From positions 2,914,001 to 2,978,000 of the forward strand of contig NZ_CP013341.1 in NCBI RefSeq assembly GCF_001455205.1: a DNA stretch of 64,000 nucleotides, written 5' to 3'. Below are positions 1 to 6,956 of the stretch, one piece after another (position 1 is the stretch's first letter; the number at the start of each line of letters is the position of its first letter). The position numbers and the translations under genes are program-made. This stretch comes from Nitrosomonas ureae. GTDB taxonomy: Bacteria > Pseudomonadota > Gammaproteobacteria > Burkholderiales > Nitrosomonadaceae. Below the pieces are notes generated by a model. The model was not told where the DNA came from. It made no database searches and worked only from the letters and a program-made list of their open reading frames with translations.

Positions 1-2
1 GC

Positions 3-473
3 GGCCCGAGCGTGACCGTATGGCGTCAATTAAGAAAACTCGACAAATCCGACGATCCGGAGCTTGAATCCATCCGTCAATCTGCAACTGCCAGCGATTG
101 GGCAGCTTTCATGCTGGCTATGGGAAATCCTGAAGCTGCGCATCGATCACATGCTATAAAACCATTCTACGATGAGAGCAAGCGATTAAATCCATTTAAT
201 GGTGAAGTATTTTCCCCGGCAACCGGACGTTATGGCGATTCAGCTCCATTGCGCGTATCCGGAATACTTTGGAAAGGATCGAGCTATAGCACACGCAAAC
301 ATGTTTGGATGCTTTTCAAAGTAGACAGCGAGGACGTGACATTAAGGAGCGAGGCGCAAGCCGAGCGCACGCAATGTCACGCCGGAGCTGTTTCTCTTGG
401 ACTTGTATCAATAACTGTACCAATCCCTTTTCATCCTCAAAAGGTTAAACATGAAAACCCAACTCAACACTAA
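3..473 (+). CDS. Phage replication endonuclease, gpA-like, C-terminal part
   Basis: The reading frame is open to the left window edge, so only the C-terminal part (about 156 residues) is visible; the GTG at 12 need not be the true start. Seen: VWRQLRKLD, DWAAFMLAMG, HAIKPFYDE and GRYG, followed by a basic, aromatic end (STRKHVWMLFKV). This order matches the C-terminus of P2 gpA-type rolling-circle replication initiators (Phage_GPA family), which nick one strand at the origin to start replication. The catalytic tyrosine region would lie off-window. The last 45 or so residues, after WMLFKVD, look unlike the family and are encoded across an inverted repeat (335-381), so the natural stop may have been altered. 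It precedes two small genes and an xis-int pair in the same direction, as expected for an integrative phage-like element. Inference: replication gene of that element. Confidence 0.6.
   Translation, partial: GPSVTVWRQLRKLDKSDDPELESIRQSATASDWAAFMLAMGNPEAAHRSHAIKPFYDESKRLNPFNGEVFSPATGRYGDSAPLRVSGILWKGSSYSTRKHVWMLFKVDSEDVTLRSEAQAERTQCHAGAVSLGLVSITVPIPFHPQKVKHENPTQH
335..381. repeat. Inverted repeat in end of replication gene
   Basis: A 9-bp perfect inverted repeat (CGTGACATT at 335-343, AATGTCACG at 373-381) encloses a GC-rich spacer with two GAGCG copies. It lies inside the 3' end of the gpA-like gene. In P2 the origin nicked by gpA lies within the A gene, so this could be an origin or nick-site structure; that role is inference. 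Confidence 0.35.
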
Positions 474-720
474 AAAAATTAAAAATATAAATATTATGAA
501 TACATTTAATCTTGAAGAAGCGGTTTCTTTAATCTACCGGCTTGCAGTACTAAAACAGGATGCCCCTGAACCCGGAAAAAAATACAGCATCACGCAAATC
601 GGCCACATTTGCGGCGTATTGACGCTTAACGATCAAATCGAGATTGTTATTAAGTTTCATGATGAGATGCGGCAATTCACGAAAGAGGAATTTCAAAACC
701 AAGTAACAATTTTGGATTGA
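451..720 (+). CDS. Small hypothetical protein of the integrated element
   Basis: An 89-residue acidic protein I do not recognise. It overlaps the end of the replication gene by 23 bases, with AAGG a few bases before the ATG, as is common in phage operons. A second in-frame ATG at 496 (MNTFNLEEAVSLIY) is an alternative start and fits the start of the folded-looking part. The rest is predicted mixed helix/strand without cysteines, signal peptide or membrane segment (SITQIGHICGVLTLND, FHDEMRQFTKEEF). Position between the replication gene and xis-int suggests a regulatory or accessory phage-type gene, but no function can be assigned. Confidence 0.5.
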   Translation: MKTQLNTKKIKNINIMNTFNLEEAVSLIYRLAVLKQDAPEPGKKYSITQIGHICGVLTLNDQIEIVIKFHDEMRQFTKEEFQNQVTILD

Positions 721-800
721 CAGGACATTTATACTATTTACTTTGAAAATAAATAGCGTACTATAAGAATCACTATTTACTCTCATAGTCACTATTTATT

Positions 801-1220
801 ATGGAAACCAATCAAAGAAAACTGTTTGATCTAAACCTCAGCGAGGAACAAGAGCAAATTATTTTCAAGAACATTAAAGAATTCCGAGGCGTTGGCACGA
901 CATTGGAAAGCGCATTAGGCGCTTTGATTATGGGGCAATACTTCGGCTGGCGCGTTCTTAAAATACTTCACAATCCCTTGACCTATCGCCGCTATGAAAA
1001 AATCTTAGGCCTTAATTTCCAAGATGTCTGCCCGGAAACAACCGGATACAGCGAAACCAAAAGCGTGGGGTATGCCATCACGCAAAAAATAGGCAGTTTC
1101 TGGGCTGTAGTGATGGGCAAGCGCAAAGTGGAGGATAAAGGCTTAATCGAGAATCAAGGGGAAGTCGAAAAGCACGTAACCAAGCATATCGCCGATAATG
1201 CTGAGGAGGTGAAAAAATGA
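801..1220 (+). CDS. Hypothetical protein upstream of excisionase
   Basis: A 139-residue protein of unknown function. Residues 1-75 contain an acidic helix (LNLSEEQEQIIFKNIKEF) followed by a hydrophobic stretch (TTLESALGALIMGQYFGWRVLKIL) that may be buried or membrane-associated. A Lys/Glu-rich C-terminus follows (RKVEDKGLIENQGEVEKH). Its stop overlaps the next ATG by four bases (ATGA), and its 3' end carries the strong GAGGAGGTG ribosome-binding site of the excisionase gene, so the two are translationally coupled. A role in control of excision or replication is inference from position only. Confidence 0.55.
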   Translation: METNQRKLFDLNLSEEQEQIIFKNIKEFRGVGTTLESALGALIMGQYFGWRVLKILHNPLTYRRYEKILGLNFQDVCPETTGYSETKSVGYAITQKIGSFWAVVMGKRKVEDKGLIENQGEVEKHVTKHIADNAEEVKK

Positions 1221-1411
1221 ACCACTCCGAACGATTACTGGTAACTGTCAAAAAATGTGCTGAACTGACCGGCTTAACTGAGAATGCCATTCGTCAATAT
1301 CTGAAAAAAGGACATTGGATACTCGGGATTCACTGGTTTAAATCTGCGAATGGCAGAATTTTCATAAGCATGAAGGCTACAAACCTATGGATGCAAGGCA
1401 AAGAGGCATAA
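1217..1411 (+). CDS. Excisionase-like small DNA-binding protein
   Basis: A 64-residue protein with a MerR/Xis-type winged-helix pattern: VKKCAELTGLTENAIRQYLKKG is a typical recognition helix-turn-helix, and GIHWFKSANGRIFISMKATNLW matches the wing and end of small phage excisionases. Such proteins bend att DNA and bias the integrase towards excision. The start is fixed by GAGGAGGTGAAAAA directly before the ATG. The gene overlaps the integrase start by 25 bases in another frame, the usual xis-int coupling. Assignment is by pattern and context; a simple helix-turn-helix regulator is the alternative. Confidence 0.7.
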   Translation: MNHSERLLVTVKKCAELTGLTENAIRQYLKKGHWILGIHWFKSANGRIFISMKATNLWMQGKEA

Positions 1412-2469
1412 CGATCCGCGGCACTAGCGCCCAGATATCGTTCACCTATCAAGGTGTACGCTGCCGCGAATCAATACCCATACCGCCAACCAAAACCGCG
1501 CAAAAAGAACTGGCGCTTAAGCTGCAATCCATCAAGTACGAAATCAAGACCGGCACTTTCGATTACAACCGACATTTTCCGTACAGCAAGAAAGCAAAAG
1601 AATTCAGGAAAAACCGCCCTGATCTCTACACGATTAAAGAAGCCCTGATAAGCTGGCTGCAACGCAATCAAGCAAAACTGCAACTAAGCACACTGCAAGA
1701 CTATAACAGCGCCATCTATCACCATTTGATACCAACCTTTGGCAACCTGACTATCTCCGAACTGACTGCCAGCAAAATAAAGGAATGGTTATCTGAACTC
1801 CCCTGCTCCAACAAACGCAAAAGCAACATTCTGACCCCGCTTCGTCAAATGTTTGAAGAGCTCTATCTTGATGAAATAATCGACAAGAACCCACTTTCAA
1901 GAGTTAAAAACCTCCCCAACAAAACCCGTGAACCCGAACCTTTCACGCAAGAAGAAATCACCAAAATTTTAAACGAACTGACAGGCCAGGAAAAAAACCT
2001 GATTCAGTTTGCATTCTACTCAGGATTGAGAACTTCAGAACTCATCGCTTTACGCTGGCAAGATGTTGAGATTGAGCAAAACCGCATATTTATCAAACAA
2101 GCTCATGTACGCGGTCAACTGAAAGTCACCAAAACAAAATCAGGAAAACGTGAAGTAATACTACAACCGCAAGCCAAAGAAGCCTTATTTAATCAGCAAA
2201 TATTTACGAAAAAGCACAACGAAATTGTTTTCCACGATCCACAAACAAACGAACCATGGAAAAACGATCAACCAATCCGGAAAAATGTTTGGATTCCGGC
2301 ACTGAAAAGAGCCGGTATAAAATACCGCAACCCTTACCAAACCCGCCACACTTTCGCTTCAACATTACTTTCAAGAGGTGAAAAACCTCTCTGGGTAGCC
2401 CAACAAATGGGGCACAAAGATTGGAGTATGATCATCAAAGTTTATGGAAGATGGATTCCTCAAATATAG
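1387..2469 (+). CDS. Tyrosine recombinase / phage integrase
   Basis: A 360-residue site-specific recombinase. The N-terminal 60 residues (GITIRGTSAQISFTYQGVR, ending in GTFDYNRHFP) are an arm-type DNA-binding domain of the DUF3596 kind; residues about 90-175 form the core-binding SAM-like domain. The catalytic domain shows Arg215 (SGLRTSEL), the beta-hairpin Lys (KTKSGKREV), Arg320-His321 (YQTRHTFAS; the first His of HxxR is Tyr, as is usual in this subgroup), His343 (MGHKDW) and the nucleophile Tyr353 (VYGRWI). It is full length and intact, so integration/excision activity is plausible. It points towards a tRNA-end-like sequence near 6717, about 4 kb away, with four unrelated genes in between. 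Confidence 0.93.
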   Translation: MDARQRGITIRGTSAQISFTYQGVRCRESIPIPPTKTAQKELALKLQSIKYEIKTGTFDYNRHFPYSKKAKEFRKNRPDLYTIKEALISWLQRNQAKLQLSTLQDYNSAIYHHLIPTFGNLTISELTASKIKEWLSELPCSNKRKSNILTPLRQMFEELYLDEIIDKNPLSRVKNLPNKTREPEPFTQEEITKILNELTGQEKNLIQFAFYSGLRTSELIALRWQDVEIEQNRIFIKQAHVRGQLKVTKTKSGKREVILQPQAKEALFNQQIFTKKHNEIVFHDPQTNEPWKNDQPIRKNVWIPALKRAGIKYRNPYQTRHTFASTLLSRGEKPLWVAQQMGHKDWSMIIKVYGRWIPQI

Positions 2470-2474
2470 GATAT

Positions 2475-2511
2475 GTTCATAACCTTCATGAACTGAGTTT
2501 TATTTTTTTGG
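2475..2511 (+). terminator. Possible terminator after integrase
   Basis: GTTCAT (2475-2480) pairs with ATGAAC (2488-2493) across a 7-base loop and is followed by a T-rich run, six bases after the integrase stop codon. The stem is short and AT-rich, so strength is doubtful. Confidence 0.4.
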
Positions 2512-2628
2512 AAATTTACTTTTTAAATAAATATATTCAAATTTATATCTAATATAACCAAACTATTTAATATATTACGGCAAGAAGTTAATATCTCTAA
2601 CCACCTGATTAATCACATAAATATAAAA

Positions 2629-3054
2629 CTAGGTGCCTGTTACATTAGAATCATATATTGATTTTACATCTTTTCCCACCTCAAAAACGGCTGCTATTAT
2701 CATATCGGGTTTAGTAGAATAAGCTGCTACAGCCAACATAACTAAGTCTGCAACCAAATCTACAAACACAGCAATTTGTTCTATTGTTTGAATTTGATTA
2801 TTAGCTGTTTCAACCAGTTCAATTAATTCGTTTTGAGAGACTTGTAACCCTCCTACTATGAGTTTCAAAGCATTTGTGTACAAACTATTAGCATATTGAC
2901 GTAAACCTATTTCATATTGAAAAATTGTTTGGGCTTGATTTTGATCAACTTCTTTGTTGTTAATCGCACTCAATAATCGCGCATGAATTGAATCAGCACA
3001 GCGTGAGATAGCGGAAGCAAATTCTATTATTTCTTGTGGATTCGTAAGAGCCAT
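2629..3054 (-). CDS. Small helical protein, cargo gene 4 of the AT-rich block
   Basis: A 141-residue protein I do not recognise. It is almost entirely helical: an N-terminal amphipathic half (IIEFASAISRCADSIHARLL), a central stretch (QVSQNELIELVETANNQIQTI) and a hydrophobic segment (AVFVDLVADLVMLAVAAYS, about residues 95-113) that could insert into a membrane. The start is supported by AGAGGAAATT before the ATG. It begins 19 bases after the lipoprotein gene, in the same direction, so the two form an operon. Base composition is clearly more AT-rich than in the chromosomal genes. A membrane-active effector is one possibility; this is inference from hydrophobicity only. Confidence 0.6.
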   Translation of the reverse strand: MALTNPQEIIEFASAISRCADSIHARLLSAINNKEVDQNQAQTIFQYEIGLRQYANSLYTNALKLIVGGLQVSQNELIELVETANNQIQTIEQIAVFVDLVADLVMLAVAAYSTKPDMIIAAVFEVGKDVKSIYDSNVTGT

Positions 3055-3073
3055 AATTTCCTCTTAATTAATG

Positions 3074-3955
3074 TTAATTATCGCGCAAAGTTTGAAGATT
3101 ATCTTTTATAATTTTTATATCTTTAGCAAATTTTGAAATAATTTCTCTAACCTCATCGCTTGTCAGCTTTTGGGTATTTTCATGAAGTTTAGTGTGGCCT
3201 TCTGCAATTCTTTTAATACCATTTAATGCAATTTCGTATTTCTGATCCATATTTTCATATTCATTCTTTTTAGCTTTAAATTGCTCCCTAGCTAAAATCA
3301 TAAGTTGTCTGTCCTTACTATTATCGATAAACTTATCCTCAATTACATATGAACCTAAAACCTCCATTTTTTCATTTTCATGGACACCCTTATAAGCAAT
3401 GACAATATTTTTCATTCCGTCTAAAGCTGTTTGAATATGCATATCTCCTTCCATAATCATGGACTTAACTGCATAATTTTGATATGCAGAAGTTATCCAT
3501 TTAGTAATTAACAGAGCAAGATTCGAAATAGCTTCAACATGCTTCTCTTCAATTCCTAAATGCGGGTATTTTTTGATTGAACCGGACATTGAACTAACTT
3601 CCTTAGAAATATCAAAAGATTCTGATTTTGCTAAAATAGCAAGGGTTTGCATATATGTAGACACAGTTTCATGGACTTTTAATAAATCTGCATAAGCTTC
3701 GTGACGACGAACATCCTCATATTTTGCAACTTTTATAAACTTATCACGATCTTCATTATCACATTTCGCGTTAGTACAAATCTCAAAAAGGTAAGGCTCT
3801 TCCCTAGAATAAGTGTCACGATAACGAGTTGTTAGTTCTGTATAAGAAGCAAACTTAGCAGATTCACCTGCAAAATTTCCAATTTCTTTTAAATTTGAAC
3901 ATGCTGTGCTGACAAAAATTAAAAGCAATAACAAAAATAAATCTTTAAGCTTCAT
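3074..3955 (-). CDS. Putative lipoprotein, cargo gene 3
   Basis: A 293-residue protein with a classic lipoprotein signal: MKLKDLFLLLLLIFVSTAC with a lipobox (STAC) and Ser at +2, predicting outer-membrane anchoring. The mature part is long, helical and charged (DRQLMILAREQFKAKKNEYE, ENTQKLTSDEVREII), with two cysteines in one short segment (FEICTNAKCDNED). No enzyme motif is seen. GAGGG precedes the ATG. The downstream small gene follows after 19 bases. The pair sits between the integrase and the element end. A periplasmic surface-exclusion or defence role would fit the location but is not shown by the sequence. Confidence 0.7.
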   Translation of the reverse strand: MKLKDLFLLLLLIFVSTACSNLKEIGNFAGESAKFASYTELTTRYRDTYSREEPYLFEICTNAKCDNEDRDKFIKVAKYEDVRRHEAYADLLKVHETVSTYMQTLAILAKSESFDISKEVSSMSGSIKKYPHLGIEEKHVEAISNLALLITKWITSAYQNYAVKSMIMEGDMHIQTALDGMKNIVIAYKGVHENEKMEVLGSYVIEDKFIDNSKDRQLMILAREQFKAKKNEYENMDQKYEIALNGIKRIAEGHTKLHENTQKLTSDEVREIISKFAKDIKIIKDNLQTLRDN

Positions 3956-4125
3956 CCCTCATCCCTCGAATTATAAGTAAGTAATTTCAATACAAAAAAC
4001 ATTTAGATTATCTAGTTTTAATCATACATGTTTTTTTATTCGTGTATATGGCTCACAAAATTAAAAAATGGTTTTTTAGGATTTCTATCAGATGTTACAA
4101 TCGAATTAGAATTAATTTATAAGAT

Positions 4126-4644
4126 TTATTCTAAGGGCTCAACGTTTAAATTATTTCCGAATCTATGTTTCCCTTTCTTTATTTGAGATTTAGTATTAAA
4201 TACCATTGTCTGTACGCTAGAAAAACCTGATAGAGCATGAGAAGCAACCACGTTGATGCGAAGATATTGAGTATCTGAAATCCAGAGAGAACGCAAATCA
4301 TCAAATGTTGCAACCCTAAATGCATAATGCGCTTCCTTATCTTTCGGGCTAAAACCGCCCAACTCATGGAAATGCGATTTTCTGAGAATGACTTCCTTTA
4401 CGTGATTTACCGGTCCTCCTGGTACTTGGATAGGTGTAATTAGAATAGTTTCTATCGATATATCGAATGCTTGATACTTACTTCGATTTATGAACTTAAA
4501 CGCATAACAAGGACCATCATTATTTGATTGATCTGCAATTTCTGGGCTGATTTCTATTATCGGTCTTAATTTAAAAAGCACTATTAAAAATAATCCAGAA
4601 GCTGATAGACTTGAAAAAATTCCGATTAAAATTGACTCAATCAT
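4126..4644 (-). CDS. Membrane-anchored protein, cargo gene 2
   Basis: A 172-residue protein with one N-terminal membrane segment (ESILIGIFSSLSASGLFLIV) and a soluble domain with alternating hydrophobic residues typical of beta-sandwich folds (CYAFKFINRSKYQAFDISIE; YLRINVVASHALSG). I chose the ATG at 4644; a frame-open TTG lies four codons upstream, but TTGAGG there serves better as the ribosome-binding site. No catalytic motif is visible and I do not recognise the family. AT-rich like its neighbours; 184 bases separate it from the ATPase gene upstream, so it may have its own promoter. Confidence 0.55.
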   Translation of the reverse strand: MIESILIGIFSSLSASGLFLIVLFKLRPIIEISPEIADQSNNDGPCYAFKFINRSKYQAFDISIETILITPIQVPGGPVNHVKEVILRKSHFHELGGFSPKDKEAHYAFRVATFDDLRSLWISDTQYLRINVVASHALSGFSSVQTMVFNTKSQIKKGKHRFGNNLNVEPLE

Positions 4645-4828
4645 AAAGAGCCTCAATTTGTATTTGCAGTACTAGATAATGTTGATTCTTGTGATGCCAA
4701 TTCTCATTCTGGTAGCTGAGATACATTATTATAATTTTCTGAATTTATAATTTAATAGCAGTAATAGCAAAAGTACGCGGTAATTTATTGTCATAATAGT
4801 CTAATTACCATTAGTAACTTTAAGTTTT

Positions 4829-6472
4829 TCAATTTTCAACAATAATACCGAGACGACTCCAAACCATAGAATGGATATATACCGTAGATGTAGGTTTTAT
4901 TTGACCATCAGTTGGGGGACGTGTATCAGAGTATGACCATAGCGTGGGACTAAATCCGTCAGCCTTTATACCAAGAATTCCAATTGTGTATAATGCCTTA
5001 GTCAGAGTTATTATGAAACTATGAGGGGACATATTCTCGTTTATATAAGTGTAAGCTGCTCGAATTACAGGGTCTGGACTATGCTCTCCGTTCATTGCAT
5101 AATTTAATGCAAAGTTATCAATTTTTTCTTTAGTAATCATAGAAAGTTTGAATTTTGATTTCATTCGTTCAATGATCGTTAAATATTCGTTTAACTTCGG
5201 ATAATGATTAAGCCATTCAAAAGTAAGATATTCAATTCGTTGTGCGGAATATTCTATTTCAGCTTCTCTAATAGATTGAACAGTAACAGACCCTTTTCCT
5301 TCAGATCGTCTCAAACACTCGTTAATAAAGGCTATAGCGTCACGTGGTCTGTAAAGCGTGCGTGTTAATAAATAATCTATAAAATCGACTTTGTTAATTG
5401 AATCAGGAAAAAGCTGCGCAAGTTTTATAGTTTTTGAAGTGTATTGTTCACTAACTAATAACTCTATACGCTTGTTTAGCAATTCTATAAGATTAGCTTT
5501 GTTCCATCTAAGATGTAAGAGAAGTGATTGATATTTTTCTTCTTGAAAGCCAGCATCCCTAGTTTTCTCAAATACACTTTGAATTAAATCTAATCTCAGG
5601 GCGATGATAATTTTCACATTTGTTATGCATCGAAATGATTTGATAGTTTCGATTAAAGCTCTAATTAATCTGAGGCGCAAATTGTCATCCACCCAATTTT
5701 CATCAAGCTTATCGATAATAATGTAATACTTTTGTTGAGAATCCGTGAATACTTCTTCAGATAAAAAAGTAAGTACATCTGACAGCTCTTTTATTTGCAG
5801 ATTATTGATTACTTTCTGAACCTTGTGTACAACTTCAATTTTATTCTCTGTACCGATTTTAGATTCAGCTTTTAAAGCTAAGCTAAGTTCCGTTGAAGTA
5901 AGTCCTGTATCTGTACTTAAACGTTCTTCTAAAGTATGTGTAATCTCTTTTATTCTGTATTCAGTTTCTTGCCAAAACTTTTCTCCCCAATCTCTGAGAT
6001 AGGAAAGAGCTCTTTCTTTTGTTTTATCCCTAGTTTTTAATAATGAGAGGAAGCTGGCAATCCAGCTTCTGGTATTGTCTTCATTTGTAAGCTTAAATTT
6101 CTTCTTTAGTAGCTCAACTGTAAATACGTGACGCCACAATAATGTATAAAAAATATCGAGTTTTATGCCTGCATTCACTAAAACGGGAATTATGTCTGAA
6201 TTAGCCAAATAATTAAGAGATAAAGACTCAGGTTTAATTTCAATTACATTTTCCTCTTGGCTGATTTTATAAACTAATGCACTTTTCCCTGTTCCAGTGC
6301 GGCCAACTAGTATTCTATGAGAATTACTACAATCAAGAAGTGTTTGAAGGTCTCCTGTTTCAGTAAAGCAAGGAGAAAGAAAACGCACATCACTTTCTGC
6401 ATCAGGTTCTCCAATCGAAGCACCTTTACGAATTCGAAAATTAATACCAGCTAATTTGTCTTTTTTACTCAT
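4829..6472 (-). CDS. P-loop ATPase, cargo gene 1
   Basis: A 547-residue cytosolic ATPase. Walker A is GRTGTGKS (57-64); a Walker B-like strand is YYIIIDKLDENW, in which the acidic pair follows a hydrophobic run. The ID-K-LDE-W signature resembles the Sll1717-type P-loop ATPases, distant relatives of KAP/STAND NTPases found near defence and mobile genes. A long helical insert (residues about 110-240) lies between the motifs, then sensor-like arginines (RALIETIKSFR; LYRPRDAIAFINECLRR) and a winged-helix-like C-terminus. No nuclease or transmembrane part is seen, so any effector must be a neighbour. The ATG has no clear Shine-Dalgarno. It is the first gene of the minus-strand block ending at the integrase. 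Defence function is inference. Confidence 0.75.
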   Translation of the reverse strand: MSKKDKLAGINFRIRKGASIGEPDAESDVRFLSPCFTETGDLQTLLDCSNSHRILVGRTGTGKSALVYKISQEENVIEIKPESLSLNYLANSDIIPVLVNAGIKLDIFYTLLWRHVFTVELLKKKFKLTNEDNTRSWIASFLSLLKTRDKTKERALSYLRDWGEKFWQETEYRIKEITHTLEERLSTDTGLTSTELSLALKAESKIGTENKIEVVHKVQKVINNLQIKELSDVLTFLSEEVFTDSQQKYYIIIDKLDENWVDDNLRLRLIRALIETIKSFRCITNVKIIIALRLDLIQSVFEKTRDAGFQEEKYQSLLLHLRWNKANLIELLNKRIELLVSEQYTSKTIKLAQLFPDSINKVDFIDYLLTRTLYRPRDAIAFINECLRRSEGKGSVTVQSIREAEIEYSAQRIEYLTFEWLNHYPKLNEYLTIIERMKSKFKLSMITKEKIDNFALNYAMNGEHSPDPVIRAAYTYINENMSPHSFIITLTKALYTIGILGIKADGFSPTLWSYSDTRPPTDGQIKPTSTVYIHSMVWSRLGIIVEN

Positions 6473-6716
6473 TATAAATTCGATATATTATTACCCATTT
6501 AAGTAATACGGGGCTACTCATACATATACTACCAAGATTGATGCTTTTACAACAAATAAACATTGAATTAAATACAACATTGCTATTGATAGACTAAGCA
6601 AATAAGCATACACTTTTGTATATATAGTTTTTTTCTTGAGCTCATGAAATACAATGAAATGACACGAAAATAGCAGAGGTTACTAATAAATGATTGATAT
6701 ATTAGACGTAGACCAA

Positions 6717-6737
6717 GGTTCGATTCCCGCCGTACCA
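6717..6737 (+). other. tRNA T-arm-like sequence, candidate att site
   Basis: GGTTCGATTCC followed by CGCCGTACCA resembles the T-loop and CCA end of a tRNA or tmRNA gene, with no tRNA body upstream. It is about four bases shorter from T-loop to CCA than a regular tRNA, and the T-stem 5' strand does not pair. A terminator follows 33 bases on. This is what remains when an integrase inserts at a tRNA 3' end and leaves a short copy at the far side; the integrase at 1387-2469 would be the enzyme. The matching intact tRNA would be left of the window. Confidence 0.5.
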
Positions 6738-6770
6738 TTTAAACATCCGAGAACATCTAACACAATCCTA

Positions 6771-6796
6771 AAACCCGCGTAAGAGCGGGTTTTTTA
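6771..6796 (+). terminator. Rho-independent terminator
   Basis: AAACCCGC (6771-6778) pairs with GCGGGTTT (6785-6792) across a six-base loop, running into a T tract. It lies behind the tRNA-end-like sequence and fits the original terminator of that RNA gene. The rest of 6473-6956 is AT-rich with no gene seen. Confidence 0.8.
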
Positions 6797-6956
6797 TTGC
6801 ATATTGATTTTTTGACACCTTATAGCACATTTTTAGATGAGGAGAGGAGCGATTAAGGTCGTTTAAAGCGCTTTTTTCTGAGAGATATCGATACAGATTT
6901 TCTTTTACGATCCTTCAGTAACTTTTTATCCCTATTTATTAATTGGAAAAAACACT

